64,000 nucleotides of DNA from an uncultured Candidatus Puniceispirillum sp. (GCA_905182545.1 CAJJBY010000008.1:186001-250000); one strand, 5' to 3'. Numbered from the stretch's first letter, positions 28,806 to 38,871 are shown. Translations and numbers: made by a program. Notes: generated by a model from the sequence alone, not told the origin.

Positions 28806-30194
28806 ATGACAAAAACACATGATCTCACAACAGGCTCGCTTGCTGGACATTTTCTGCGGCTTGCCGTACCGGCTGCCATCGGCATGGTATTTTCAACGCT
28901 TTATAATGTTGTTGATGTGTTTTTCGCTGGCTTGATCAGCACCGATGCCCAGGCTGGCCTCGCCATTTCCTTTCAGGCCTTTTTCATTTTTGTCACAATC
29001 GGCTTTGGCCTTGGCTCGGCAATGACCGCGCTTGTTGGCAATGCCATTGGCGCAAAAGACACCGCCGAAGCTAGCAAGATTGCGATGCAGGGCATTGGCT
29101 TTGCAATTGTAGCGTCGGCCTCGCTGATTATGATTGCACTGTTTCTTGGCCCGCATCTTTTGGCTTTTATTTCCACCGAAGGTGCCTATCGTGATGCTGG
29201 CACGGCCTATTTTACCGTCCTACTTTTCAGCCTTCCCAGCTTTATCATGGGATATGGGTTAAACGGCTTATTGCAGGCGCGCGGCGATACGGTTTCGATG
29301 CAATATGCGCTTATCGGTGCCTTTTTTGCAAATATCGGGCTGAACCCGCTGATGATGTTTGGCATTCCGGGAATATGGGACGGGATGGGGTTTGACGGCA
29401 TTGCCGCCGCCACCGTGATTAGCCAGACCGGCGTTATGGTCTTTATCGGCTTTCGGCTTGCCGGATCATCGCTCATCGATCAGAAAAAATTTGTCGATAT
29501 TCTTCCCGATTTGAGGGTTTACCGGCAAATTCTGGCACAGCTTTTACCAACCACATTTACCATGCTTGTGATGTTTACGGCTGGCTTTATCGTGCAATTC
29601 TATTTGAAAACATTTGGCACCTCTGCGGTTGCCGCCTACGGCGTTGCGCTTCGGGTTGAACAATTGTTTCTATTGCCGGTATTTGGCCTGACAGGCGCAT
29701 TATTGCCAATCGCCGCGCAGAATTTCGGCGCTGGCGAAAAAGAGCGCGTTCGCATTGCATTATTTACCTGCTGGAAATTTGGCTGGCTATTTATGTTTGT
29801 TGCCTGCCCAATCCTGTATTTTGCCGCTCCTTTTTTGATGCGCACCTTTACCCCTGATCCAGACGTGATCGAAATTGGCGTCAGCTATCTTCGGGTTGAT
29901 GGCTTTATTCTGCCGATCTATATGATGCTTTTTGCCATTAATTCTTTTTTACAGGCGTTGAAAAAACCAATCTGGACATTGCTTATCGGCATTTATCGCC
30001 AAGCGTTTGGCGTGGCGTTTTTCAGCTATATCTTTGTTTATATCTGGGGGTTTGGCGTGATTGGCGTTTGGTTTGGCATTGCCACTAGTGTTCTGTCTGG
30101 CCTGATTTTATCCCTGATCCTTGCCCATCATGCGGCAAAACCGCTGATTGGCGGTATCTTCACCCGAAAACATATGGCTGAAAAAACCGGCTAG
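28806..30194 (+). CDS. MATE family efflux transporter
   Basis: 462 residues with twelve hydrophobic segments in two MatE repeats (LAVPAAIGMVFSTLYNVVDV, and LLPTTFTMLVMFTAGFIVQF in the second). These are Na+- or H+-driven exporters in the inner membrane. The substrate is unknown. The end of the gene overlaps the end of the MobA-like gene by four bases, convergently. Confidence 0.88.
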   Translation: MTKTHDLTTGSLAGHFLRLAVPAAIGMVFSTLYNVVDVFFAGLISTDAQAGLAISFQAFFIFVTIGFGLGSAMTALVGNAIGAKDTAEASKIAMQGIGFAIVASASLIMIALFLGPHLLAFISTEGAYRDAGTAYFTVLLFSLPSFIMGYGLNGLLQARGDTVSMQYALIGAFFANIGLNPLMMFGIPGIWDGMGFDGIAAATVISQTGVMVFIGFRLAGSSLIDQKKFVDILPDLRVYRQILAQLLPTTFTMLVMFTAGFIVQFYLKTFGTSAVAAYGVALRVEQLFLLPVFGLTGALLPIAAQNFGAGEKERVRIALFTCWKFGWLFMFVACPILYFAAPFLMRTFTPDPDVIEIGVSYLRVDGFILPIYMMLFAINSFLQALKKPIWTLLIGIYRQAFGVAFFSYIFVYIWGFGVIGVWFGIATSVLSGLILSLILAHHAAKPLIGGIFTRKHMAEKTG

Positions 30195-31867
30195 CTTTGG
30201 CTTTCTTGCCTTTCTTTATCATTGGCATGATTGGTGGCCATTTCGCGCATCATCACCGCAAGCGCATCAGCCGTATCAACATCGCGCAAAATTGCCGGAT
30301 CGTTACATGGCACAAGATTTTGCACTGCCTGATGATCGTCAAGCAATTGCCGACCGCCGGAATCTCCCGTCATAGCGGCAAGCTCGGGGAAAAACGCCTT
30401 TCCCCACAACACTGGATTACCGCGTTTGCCACCGCTGGTCGGCAAGGTGATGCAGCGGTGATGATCATCGCGATCAAGATGGTTTTGCACTAGCGTTTCC
30501 AACAATGGCGCTGATAAAAGCGGCATATCACCAAGCGCGATCAACAGATCGGTTATATCAGCATCCAACGCCGCAACCCCGACGCCAACCGAACTTGCCT
30601 GACCCTGCGCGTAATCCGGGTTAAACACCAGTTGAACCGGCAACCCATCCAAAGCCGAAGCCACCTTATCCGCCTCATGGCCAATCACAACGATTAGCGG
30701 CGACAGGCCAGCGTCGACCAACGCTTCGGCAGCATGGCGGATCAGCGGTTTTCCGGCAATCGGCGCCAATAATTTATTGACCGTCCCCATGCGGCGCGAT
30801 TGACCCGCAGCCAACAAAATACCTGCCATTTTATCTTTGGCATCTGGGCTGGTCGCAAGCGCACGTGGCATCGGACGTGAAGCAATTTCCATCAACAATC
30901 CGCCAGCCGCCATTTCAGCAAGTTCGCCGCGGCGAAGCGGTATATCGGCAAGCACCAATTGCAACACCCAATCAAGCCCGTTCAATTTTGGCGAACGCGC
31001 ACATCCCGGCATGCCAATCACATGATGATTCCCGAGATCACTGCCAAGCTTGCCAACCATCAGCAGATTGCCCGGATCAACAGCAAGGCCAAATTGATCA
31101 ATTTCGCCGCCAGCAAGCACCAGCGCTTGCGGCAATTCATCCTGCCGATCAATGATGGCCGAGCCGCCACAAACCAGAATGATTTCAGCACCAGCGGCAA
31201 CGGCTTGCCGCATTTCGGCGGCAACCACCGTGCGGTCATGAGCGCAAATACGGCTATCAACAAGCTGGCTTCCAAGCTGGGCAACGCGCGCCTCGGTCAC
31301 CTTTTGCGTAGCGCTGAACAACCGATCCTTTTGCCCTGCAAGCCGGGTTTGAATAAGCCCAAAATTACACTGGCGAAGCGCGTGAAATGAAAATGCTGCC
31401 CGATCAACAAATAGATTTTCAACGGCAATGATTGATGACTCTGCAACAAAAAAGGGAATGATCTTTAATGTTGCCGCCATCTGGCTCGCATCAAGAAGCT
31501 GGTTATGCTGAACCAGCGCAAAGGTAATCGCCTCGTCAACTTCGTTGAGCTGGCGGATCAAGGCGCGATCATAGCGGATGATGCCGCGTTGTAGGGTACG
31601 GATATTGACCCGACCTGTTGCGGCGCGGGTGAACGCAACCGTTGCTGGCGACAGGGCGCGCGCCAAACGTTCGGCCGCCACATCTTCATGGATATCGCCA
31701 TCTTCGGGCTTGGCGCAAACCAGCGATGTAACTCCATCTTTTTGCAATTGCGCCACCATCTCTGCCGTCAGGATTGTGCCTTTTTTCAGATTGCCGCTGC
31801 TGCTTGTTTGGCGATGCGCCAGAACAAGCCCAAGACAATCTGCAAGCGCTAAATCTGCCAGCTTCAT
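30191..31867 (-). CDS. Molybdopterin-binding/MobA-like nucleotidyltransferase fusion
   Basis: 558 residues in two parts. Residues up to about 340 resemble the molybdopterin-binding domain of MoeA/CinA-type proteins (ILVCGGSAIIDRQDELPQAL, GNLLMVGKLG, HVIGMPGCARSPKLNG). From about 350 there is a MobA/MocA-like NTP transferase (AGILLAAGQSRRMGTVNKLL, GDMPLLSAPLLETL). The fusion probably handles Mo cofactor, making the cytosine or guanine dinucleotide form for the Mo hydroxylase encoded next door. The ATG at 31867 overlaps the stop of the xdhC-type gene as ATGA. It ends the coxD-coxE-xdhC operon. Confidence 0.82.
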   Translation of the reverse strand: MKLADLALADCLGLVLAHRQTSSSGNLKKGTILTAEMVAQLQKDGVTSLVCAKPEDGDIHEDVAAERLARALSPATVAFTRAATGRVNIRTLQRGIIRYDRALIRQLNEVDEAITFALVQHNQLLDASQMAATLKIIPFFVAESSIIAVENLFVDRAAFSFHALRQCNFGLIQTRLAGQKDRLFSATQKVTEARVAQLGSQLVDSRICAHDRTVVAAEMRQAVAAGAEIILVCGGSAIIDRQDELPQALVLAGGEIDQFGLAVDPGNLLMVGKLGSDLGNHHVIGMPGCARSPKLNGLDWVLQLVLADIPLRRGELAEMAAGGLLMEIASRPMPRALATSPDAKDKMAGILLAAGQSRRMGTVNKLLAPIAGKPLIRHAAEALVDAGLSPLIVVIGHEADKVASALDGLPVQLVFNPDYAQGQASSVGVGVAALDADITDLLIALGDMPLLSAPLLETLVQNHLDRDDHHRCITLPTSGGKRGNPVLWGKAFFPELAAMTGDSGGRQLLDDHQAVQNLVPCNDPAILRDVDTADALAVMMREMATNHANDKERQESQS

Positions 31868-32856
31868 GTCGCTGTCTTTCCGCGAAAGGCCGCAACCAAT
31901 TCGGCCAGAACCGAAATGGCAATCTCTGCTGGTGTTTTTGCGCCAATATCTAATCCGGCAGGCCCTTTAATCTTGGCTGCTACATCAGCGTCAAACCCAG
32001 CTGCAGAAAGCCGTTCTAGACGCGCCGCATGGGTTCGCCTGCTGCCAAGACACGCAATATGAAATAGCGGTTTGCCAAGAACAAGATGAAGTGCTGCATC
32101 GTCAATTTTTGGATCATGCGTCAAGGCCACAAGCGCAGTTTCCTGATCAAGCACCATTTCGCCAAGAACGCGATCAGGCCAATCGAAAACAAGCTTTATG
32201 CCTGGAAATCTTTCCGCCGTGGCAAAGGTTCGCCTTGGATCAACAACGGTTACTTCAAACCCGCTTTGCGTTGCCATCGATGCCAGATGCTGGCTGATAT
32301 GAACCGCGCCAATGATTATAATTTGCGGCCGCGGTGCCTGCATAAACCAAAATTCATCGTCAACCAGCGCACTGGTTGCTTGTAATGACGCCGCTTGTCG
32401 CGCTGGCCCACCATTGACCGGAAGACAAAAACCAACCGGCAATCTTTGCGCCAAGAATTTGGCAGCATCGACAAGAAGTGCCGGCGCAAAACCGGTTTCA
32501 GATACCGCCATCACAAGCACCGAAATCTTGCCACCACATGACAAACCGACTTCCCAAGCGGTTGCATCAGCAACGCCAAAATCAAGCCGCTGGCTGCCGC
32601 TGGTTTTGATAATTTCGAGCGCGGCATCAATAACCGCGCCTTCGACACAGCCACCCGATACCGAACCGGCAATTTGCGAATCTTCGCGAACCAGCATCAA
32701 AGAGCCAACCTGTCGTGGTGATGATCCCCATGTGTGAATCACAAAGGCCAGCGCCAGACGGTGACCCGCACTGTGCCAGTTTGCGGCTTTTGTTAATAGC
32801 GCATCATCAGCAAGCATCATATTGCTATCCAGATGGTTGATTTGCTGGTCGCTCAT
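31864..32856 (-). CDS. XdhC/CoxF family molybdenum-enzyme maturation protein
   Basis: About 330 residues from the ATG at 32856, which overlaps the coxE stop as ATGA. The N-terminal CoxI-type domain has TWGSSPRQVGSLMLV and SVSGGCVEGAVIDAAL; the C-terminal Rossmann domain has PQIIIIGAVHISQHLA, VVDPRRTFATAERFPG and ALTHDPKIDDAALHLVL. XdhC-type chaperones sulfurate and insert the Mo cofactor into xanthine dehydrogenase-family enzymes, so its target is probably CoxL. Confidence 0.88.
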   Translation of the reverse strand: MSDQQINHLDSNMMLADDALLTKAANWHSAGHRLALAFVIHTWGSSPRQVGSLMLVREDSQIAGSVSGGCVEGAVIDAALEIIKTSGSQRLDFGVADATAWEVGLSCGGKISVLVMAVSETGFAPALLVDAAKFLAQRLPVGFCLPVNGGPARQAASLQATSALVDDEFWFMQAPRPQIIIIGAVHISQHLASMATQSGFEVTVVDPRRTFATAERFPGIKLVFDWPDRVLGEMVLDQETALVALTHDPKIDDAALHLVLGKPLFHIACLGSRRTHAARLERLSAAGFDADVAAKIKGPAGLDIGAKTPAEIAISVLAELVAAFRGKTAT

Positions 32857-34154
32857 AATACGATTTGTCCCTTTTCTTTTGCATAGGCCGGTGCCAAATC
32901 TGCAGCAAGGCTGCCTCGCCGCGCGGCGGTCTGCCATTCAGCCAATTTCGAATCCCCCTGAGTTTGCATCTTTGCAAGGCTGGCCGTCAAATCCGTCATG
33001 GCCTGCAACGAATGAATTGGTAGGAAATGATCAACATGCTGGATCATTGTTCGCACCGAATAGCTTTTTGGCGCAAAGCCGTCAAACCGTAAAAGCGGGT
33101 TTAACCATAATAATGCCGCTGTTGATTTATGCAGCCTTTTCATATGTATGCCAAGCGCATCATCCCTATTGCGATCAAGACCGTCAGTGATCAATAGGGT
33201 TATAGCGCCCTGCCCCATAACGCGGCGCGACCAATCCTGATTAAATGTCTCAAGACTGGCACTGATTCGGGTGCCACCCGACCAGTCATCGACAAGATGC
33301 GAAACCGACTGCACAGCCTCATCGACATCACGGTGCCGCATCTGACGACTGATATTGGTCAGGCGTGTGCCAAACAGAAAGCTTGAAACCTGCGGGTGAT
33401 TGCTGGTCAATGCATGAATGAAATGAAGCATGATCCGGCTATAATGTTCCATTGACCCAGAAATATCACACAGAATGACCAGCGGGCGCGGCTTGGTTAT
33501 GACCGAACAGAATTTTGGAATAACCATCCCGCCTTGGCGCCCGGCATGCTGCAAGGCGGCGCGCATCGCAATCAACTGGCCGCGTGATGACAGTTTTGAC
33601 CGCCGCGCAGATCGGCGTGGTAATTTTGGCTGAAGATTGGCAATCGTCTGTTCAGCATGACGCATTTCCGCAGCGGACATCATTTCAAAATCCTTATGTT
33701 GAAGCCGGTCGGTATCGGCTGCGGTGCCTTCAGTGTCAAAATCAATTTCCACATCTTCAGCCGCGGTTGGCTTATCGTCGGGCAGATCAGCCAATGCGTC
33801 AGTCAGGCGGCGCAGCATCGGTTCGACATCTTCTTGCTGGTGACCGGCCGCTTTGATACTTGGCAGTATCAAATCACGAATTCGTTCATGAAATTTCGGG
33901 TTTTGCCAGAACAGATAAAAGGCCTGATCAAATAGCGCCTTATCTTCACGCCGTTTTATCAAACAGCTTACCAACGCATGATACAGAAAATCCTTGTCGG
34001 CCACCCCGACCGTTTTCGCCGCATCAATCGCCTCAAGCATGCTTGCCGATCCAAGCTTTAGGCCGATGGCGCGAAGCAAGCGCACAAACAACATGATATT
34101 CTGGTCAAGTTTCGGCGTCGGATGTGAAATGCGGGTTGGAACGAATTCGATCAT
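32853..34154 (-). CDS. coxE: CoxE-type von Willebrand factor A protein
   Basis: 433 residues. The C-terminal half is a VWA domain with a MIDAS motif in ILCDISGSMEHYSR and the later LITDGLDRN; the N-terminal helical part matches CoxE (DKDFLYHALVSCLIKRREDK). CoxE works with the AAA+ ATPase CoxD to assemble the unusual metal centre of CO dehydrogenase in studied carboxydotrophs. Start and stop overlap the neighbours as ATGA on both sides, so the four accessory genes are tightly coupled. Confidence 0.9.
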   Translation of the reverse strand: MIEFVPTRISHPTPKLDQNIMLFVRLLRAIGLKLGSASMLEAIDAAKTVGVADKDFLYHALVSCLIKRREDKALFDQAFYLFWQNPKFHERIRDLILPSIKAAGHQQEDVEPMLRRLTDALADLPDDKPTAAEDVEIDFDTEGTAADTDRLQHKDFEMMSAAEMRHAEQTIANLQPKLPRRSARRSKLSSRGQLIAMRAALQHAGRQGGMVIPKFCSVITKPRPLVILCDISGSMEHYSRIMLHFIHALTSNHPQVSSFLFGTRLTNISRQMRHRDVDEAVQSVSHLVDDWSGGTRISASLETFNQDWSRRVMGQGAITLLITDGLDRNRDDALGIHMKRLHKSTAALLWLNPLLRFDGFAPKSYSVRTMIQHVDHFLPIHSLQAMTDLTASLAKMQTQGDSKLAEWQTAARRGSLAADLAPAYAKEKGQIVL

Positions 34155-35071
34155 GCCCGCGACAGCTCGCCCTGAACCAATGCCGCTTGGACTTCCGATA
34201 GGATACGCGCAGCTTCGCTTCCCTGAATACGGCCAATGTCATCCTGGTATTTCAGCAAAACACCCATCGTGGAATCAACAATTTGCGGGTCGAGTGCAAC
34301 ACAGTTCAATTCAACCAACGCCTGCGCCCAATCAATGGTTTCGGCAACCCCCGGTGATTTGAATAATTGCTGGCCACGAAGGGTTTGCACAAAATCAACC
34401 ACCTGCGCCTGCAAAACAGCGCCTGCCTCGGGCGCTTTGAGCGCAAGAATTTCGCGTTCAACCTCACGGCTTGGATAATCAACCCAGTGATAAAAACAAC
34501 GCCGTTTCAACGCATCATGGATTTCACGCGTCCTGTTCGATGTGATGATCACAATCGGCGGCGTTGCGGCGGCGATTGTGCCAAGCTCGGGAATGCTGAT
34601 CTGCCAGTCCGACAAGAGTTCGAGCAAATAGGCTTCAAACGCCTCATCAGCACGGTCAATTTCATCAATCAGCAGGATCGGTGCACCACGAGGATTAGCG
34701 CGCAAGGCACGAAGCAACGGGCGCTCGATCAGGAACTCCTCCCGAAACAGGTTATCCGCAGCCGGTTTCTCATTTTCAGCAGATTGCCGCTGCGCCTGAA
34801 TTTCAACAAGCTGGCGAGCATAATTCCACTCATAGGCAGCCTGATTAATATCCAGCCCTTCATAACATTGAAGCCTAATTAAATCACGATCAAGCACATG
34901 AGCAAGCATTTTGGCAATCTCGGTTTTACCAACGCCAGCCTCGCCCTCAAGGAAAAGTGCCCGTTGTTTTGCCAAGGCCAAAAACAGGCTGACTGCCAAT
35001 CCGTCACTGGCGATATAGCCCGCAGAACCAAGCTCGCGTTGAACAGCCTCTACGGTATCAAATGCCAACAT
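34151..35071 (-). CDS. coxD: CoxD-type MoxR-family AAA+ ATPase
   Basis: About 306 residues from the ATG at 35071 (MLAFDTVEAVQ); a frame from 35098 is longer but less family-like. Walker A is GEAGVGKTEI, Walker B is APILLIDEIDRAD, with a sensor IITSNRTREIHDALKRR. Members of this branch accompany CO dehydrogenase-type enzymes and act with the VWA protein encoded just downstream. First gene of the minus-strand accessory operon. Confidence 0.92.
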   Translation of the reverse strand: MLAFDTVEAVQRELGSAGYIASDGLAVSLFLALAKQRALFLEGEAGVGKTEIAKMLAHVLDRDLIRLQCYEGLDINQAAYEWNYARQLVEIQAQRQSAENEKPAADNLFREEFLIERPLLRALRANPRGAPILLIDEIDRADEAFEAYLLELLSDWQISIPELGTIAAATPPIVIITSNRTREIHDALKRRCFYHWVDYPSREVEREILALKAPEAGAVLQAQVVDFVQTLRGQQLFKSPGVAETIDWAQALVELNCVALDPQIVDSTMGVLLKYQDDIGRIQGSEAARILSEVQAALVQGELSRA

Positions 35072-35211
35072 CAGTTTCACAATCCCCTTTTCCAACAACC
35101 CGCAATCCCTATTTCATGTTTACAAATTCAGCGAATCCAGACAAGCTTTTCCTTGAAGTGAAAGCTTCCAATAAATAATTGTTTTTGAATCATCAGACGG
35201 GGGAGAGACAA
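35072..35211. promoter_or_regulatory. Divergent promoter region between coxD and coxS
   Basis: 140 bases separating the minus-strand accessory operon from the plus-strand structural operon, so both promoters must lie here. A GGGGGAGAG ribosome binding site precedes the coxS ATG at 35212. An interrupted inverted repeat (TTGAAG-TGAAAG-CTTCCAA, at about 35152-35170) could be an operator, but is short. Confidence 0.45.
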
Positions 35212-35679
35212 ATGCGAACCATTACAATGAAAGTAAATGGGGTCAGCACAAGCCATGATGTCCCAGACAACACGTTGCTTGTTTCATTCCTGCGCGAAAC
35301 TATGGGACTGACCGGAACGCATATTGGATGTGATACCAGCCAATGCGGTGCCTGTATCGTGCATGTAAATGGCAAATCTACGAAATCATGCACCATTCTG
35401 GCCGCCCAGCTTGAGGGCGCTAAAGTGACGACAATCGAAGGGATTGCCAATGGAGATGAATTGCATCCAATGCAGCAGGCGTTCCATGAGAACCATGGTC
35501 TGCAATGCGGTTTTTGCACCCCGGGAATGGTGATGAGCGCAATCGAGCTTGTCGAAAAAAATAAAAACCTATCCGAACGCGAAATCCGCGAAGGACTCGA
35601 AGGTAATATCTGCCGCTGTACCGGTTATCACAATATCGTGAAATCAGTGCAGGACGCTGCTGGAAAAATGGGAGGGTGA
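35212..35679 (+). CDS. coxS: Molybdenum hydroxylase small (2Fe-2S) subunit
   Basis: About 155 residues with the two [2Fe-2S] clusters of the family: the plant-type cluster in [22 protein letters not shown] (given here by its key cysteines in CDTSQCGAC) and the second in [11 protein letters not shown] with [12 protein letters not shown]. It passes electrons from the Mo site to the FAD subunit. The ATG at 35212 follows a strong GGGGGAGAG site; the longer frame from 35179 includes the leader. The gene order S-L-M is the form II arrangement. Confidence 0.93.
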   Translation: MRTITMKVNGVSTSHDVPDNTLLVSFLRETMGLTGTHIGCDTSQCGACIVHVNGKSTKSCTILAAQLEGAKVTTIEGIANGDELHPMQQAFHENHGLQCGFCTPGMVMSAIELVEKNKNLSEREIREGLEGNICRCTGYHNIVKSVQDAAGKMGG

Positions 35680-35680
35680 A

Positions 35681-38065
35681 ATGCCAGAAGGAACTGTAAA
35701 ACAGGGAATTGGCGCATCTGTTCGCCGCAAAGAAGATAAAAGATTTCTAATTGGAAAAGGAAATTACACAGACGATATCAATCGGGCAGGCCAGCTTCAC
35801 GTCTATTTCCTCCGCTCTCCTGTCGCATTTGCGGACATTGTTTCCATTGACAAGCAGAAAGCTGAAAAAGCGTCTGGTGTCGTGGCAATTCTGACAGGCG
35901 AAGATGTAGCTGCCGATAATCTAGGCGGCCCTATTTGTGGATGGGTACCGACTAACAAAGACGGCTCGGCCCCGTCTGAGCCACCGCACCCAATCCTTGC
36001 AAATGGACGGGTACGATATGTTGGCGATCATGTTGCAGCGGTGTTTGCCGAAACCCTTGAACAAGCGATGTCTGCGGCTGAGCTTATCGATGTGACCTAT
36101 TCAGAAATGCCAGCAATCACCGATTTGAAAACAGCAATGGATAAACCGCAAATCCATGATGGTATGGAAAATAATACCTATTTCGATTGGGAACTTGGCG
36201 ACGAAGCGGCCACCAATGACGCCTTTGACAAGGCCGCAACGATTGTAAAAGTCGACATTCGAAATAACAGGGTGATTCCAAATGCAATGGAGCCGCGCGC
36301 TGCGGTTGCCGATTATGACACTGGCGATGAACGCTATACGCTTTTCACCACATCGCAAAACCCCCAGCTGACCCGCCTTGTTATTGGCGCGTTCATGTTG
36401 AATATTCCTGAGTCAAAGCTTCGTGTTGTGGCGCCGGATGTTGGTGGCGGATTTGGATCAAAAATTTATGTATATCCTGAAGAAGCCGTTTGTGTATGGG
36501 CCTCAAAAAAGCTTCGGCGCGCAGTTAAATGGACCGCCGACAGAACGCAAGCCTTCCTTGGCGATGCACATGGGCGGGATCACATAAGCGACGTCAAGCT
36601 TGCCCTCGACAAAAATAACAGAATAACCGGACTAAGAGTTGATACGCTGGCAAATCTTGGTGCCTATCTATCTGCCTTTGCCATGGTGACGCCAACCTAT
36701 CTCCACGGAACGCTGCTTTCGGGTGTTTATGATATCCCAGCGATCTACACAAATGTGAAAGGTATCTGCACCAATACAGTGAATGTTGACGCCTACCGCG
36801 GCGCAGGAAGACCCGAAGCAACCTATCTTCTGGAACGGACAATGGATGTTGCCGCAAAACAGGTCGGTATGGATCCAGCAGAATTCCGGCGCTTAAACTT
36901 CATTCCAAAAGATGCATTTCCTTATCAAACAGCCGTAGCACTTCAATATGATGTTGGTGATTATGAGCCACTGTTAGATCGGGCTATGGCAATGATCGAT
37001 TATAAAAATTTTGAAAATCGGCGGGCTAAATCTGCAAAAAATGGGAAATGCCGCGGCATTGGCATGAGCACCTATATCGAGGCTTGTGGCATTGCACCAT
37101 CTGCCGTGGTTGGCGCGCTTGGTGGCCGGGTTGGCCTATATGAAAGTGCTGTTGTCCGCGTGGATCCAACCGGCACCATTTCAGTGCTGACAGGCACCCA
37201 TAGCCATGGTCAGGGCCATGACACAACCTTTGCGCAACTTGTTTGCGACAAGCTTGGCGTCGATATTGAGGCCGTCGAAATTGTCCATGGCGATTCTGAC
37301 CGAACAGCTTTTGGCATGGGCACATATGGCTCACGTTCACTTGCCGTTGGCGGAACAGCGATATCAAAAGCCTTGGATAAGGTGATTGCCAAGGGCAAGA
37401 TCATCGCCGCGCATATGCTTGAAGCCGCTGATGCCGATATCGAGTTCAAAGACGGTAAATTTACCGTCACTGGCACGGATCGGGAAAAGTCATTTGGCGA
37501 GATTGCCCTATCTGCTTATGTCCCTCACAATTTCCCACATGACCGTCTAGAACCGGGCTTGGAAGAAACATCTTTTTATGACCCGTTAAATTTCACCTAT
37601 CCATCAGGAACGCATATTGCCGAGGTGGAAATTGATCCGGCAACTGGCGTGGTGGAATTAATGGACTGGGTTTGTTGTGATGACTTTGGAAATCTGATCA
37701 ACCCAATGGTTGTTGAAGGCCAAGTTCATGGCGGCATCGCCCAAGGTGTCGGTCAGGCATTATATGAAGAAGCAGCTTACAATGATAATGGGCAATTATT
37801 ATCAGCTTCCTATATGGATTATTGCATGCCGCGAGCGGATCATTTTCCAAGTTTGAAGGTTGAAAATCTGGTGACTGCTTGCACCCATAATGACCTTGGC
37901 GTCAAAGGGTGTGGCGAAGCAGGAGCCATTGCATCGCCACCCGCTGTTATCAATGCTGTCGTTGATGCCCTGTCTCCTCTTGGGGTCACAGACATAACAA
38001 TGCCAGCAACACCGCAAAAGGTTTGGCAGGCAATTCAATCTGCGCAAACCAAAGCAGCCGAATAA
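35681..38065 (+). CDS. coxL: Molybdenum hydroxylase large subunit, form II CoxL-like
   Basis: 794 residues of an xanthine dehydrogenase-family Mo subunit (GKGNYTDDINRAGQLHVYFL at the start, DVGGGFGSKIYVYPEEA in the middle, KGCGEAGAIASPPAVINA with the catalytic Glu near residue 746). The active-site loop at residues 371-377 is AYRGAGR, which marks form II (also called BMS) proteins; true form I CO dehydrogenase has AYRCSFR with the Cu-binding Cys. Form II enzymes are widely annotated as CO dehydrogenase in marine bacteria, but their substrate is not settled. It starts two bases after the coxS stop. Confidence 0.9.
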   Translation: MPEGTVKQGIGASVRRKEDKRFLIGKGNYTDDINRAGQLHVYFLRSPVAFADIVSIDKQKAEKASGVVAILTGEDVAADNLGGPICGWVPTNKDGSAPSEPPHPILANGRVRYVGDHVAAVFAETLEQAMSAAELIDVTYSEMPAITDLKTAMDKPQIHDGMENNTYFDWELGDEAATNDAFDKAATIVKVDIRNNRVIPNAMEPRAAVADYDTGDERYTLFTTSQNPQLTRLVIGAFMLNIPESKLRVVAPDVGGGFGSKIYVYPEEAVCVWASKKLRRAVKWTADRTQAFLGDAHGRDHISDVKLALDKNNRITGLRVDTLANLGAYLSAFAMVTPTYLHGTLLSGVYDIPAIYTNVKGICTNTVNVDAYRGAGRPEATYLLERTMDVAAKQVGMDPAEFRRLNFIPKDAFPYQTAVALQYDVGDYEPLLDRAMAMIDYKNFENRRAKSAKNGKCRGIGMSTYIEACGIAPSAVVGALGGRVGLYESAVVRVDPTGTISVLTGTHSHGQGHDTTFAQLVCDKLGVDIEAVEIVHGDSDRTAFGMGTYGSRSLAVGGTAISKALDKVIAKGKIIAAHMLEAADADIEFKDGKFTVTGTDREKSFGEIALSAYVPHNFPHDRLEPGLEETSFYDPLNFTYPSGTHIAEVEIDPATGVVELMDWVCCDDFGNLINPMVVEGQVHGGIAQGVGQALYEEAAYNDNGQLLSASYMDYCMPRADHFPSLKVENLVTACTHNDLGVKGCGEAGAIASPPAVINAVVDALSPLGVTDITMPATPQKVWQAIQSAQTKAAE

Positions 38066-38076
38066 GGAGACAGTCC

Positions 38077-38871
38077 ATGTATTCAACAAAATATGTTAAG
38101 GCCAAAGACATTGATGACGCTGCCACGATCATGGCATCGGCTGAAGATGGTAAATTTCTGGCTGGTGGCATGACGTTAATCCCAACCTTAAAACAGCGAC
38201 TTGCCAATCCTGATTGTTTGGTTGATCTGTCAGCTTGTGGATTATCGGCCATTGCTGATGACGGCAGTGCCATCCGCGTTGGCGCGATGACGCGTCATGT
38301 TGAAGTTGCCGAGTCAGCGCTTGTGCAAAAAACCATTCCGGCTGTTGCCGATCTAGCTGGTCATATTGGTGACCGGCAAGTTCGCAATTGCGGCACGATT
38401 GGCGGTTCACTTGCCAATAATGATCCGGCAGCCTGCTATCCCGCGGCTTTGCTGGCTCTTGGTGGCACGGTTCACACCCAGAGCCGGTCGATCGCTGCCG
38501 AGGATTATTTTGACGGCATGTTTGAAACCACGCTTGAAGAGGACGAAGTCATTCGTGAAGTTAGCCTGCCAAAGCCTGAAAAAGCAGCTTATGTCAAATT
38601 CCCAAATCCGGCCTCGCGCTATGCAATGGTTGGGGTGTTTGTGGCAAAATTTGCCGATGGCGTTCGTGTTGCCGTAACGGGTGCTGGCGAAGATGGCGTT
38701 TTTCGTGCCAGCGATCTTGAGGCAGCACTTGATGCTAATTTCAGCGCTGATGCGATTGCCGATGGGACGGTATCGGCTGATGGTCTGATGAGTGATATTC
38801 ATGCTTCGGCCGAATATCGGGCGCATCTTATCGGTGAAATGACCCGCCGTGCGGTAACGGCCTGCGGCTGA
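38077..38871 (+). CDS. coxM: Molybdenum hydroxylase medium (FAD) subunit
   Basis: 264 residues of the FAD-binding subunit. FAD contacts are visible in LAGGMTLIPTLKQRL and NCGTIGGSLANNDPAACYPA (quoted to twenty residues), and the C-terminal CO_deh_flav_C part follows (YVKFPNPASRYAMVGVFVA). AAGGAGA lies seven bases ahead of the ATG at 38077, supporting this start over the upstream in-frame codon. Third gene of the S-L-M operon, which ends with a good terminator. Confidence 0.92.
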   Translation: MYSTKYVKAKDIDDAATIMASAEDGKFLAGGMTLIPTLKQRLANPDCLVDLSACGLSAIADDGSAIRVGAMTRHVEVAESALVQKTIPAVADLAGHIGDRQVRNCGTIGGSLANNDPAACYPAALLALGGTVHTQSRSIAAEDYFDGMFETTLEEDEVIREVSLPKPEKAAYVKFPNPASRYAMVGVFVAKFADGVRVAVTGAGEDGVFRASDLEAALDANFSADAIADGTVSADGLMSDIHASAEYRAHLIGEMTRRAVTACG

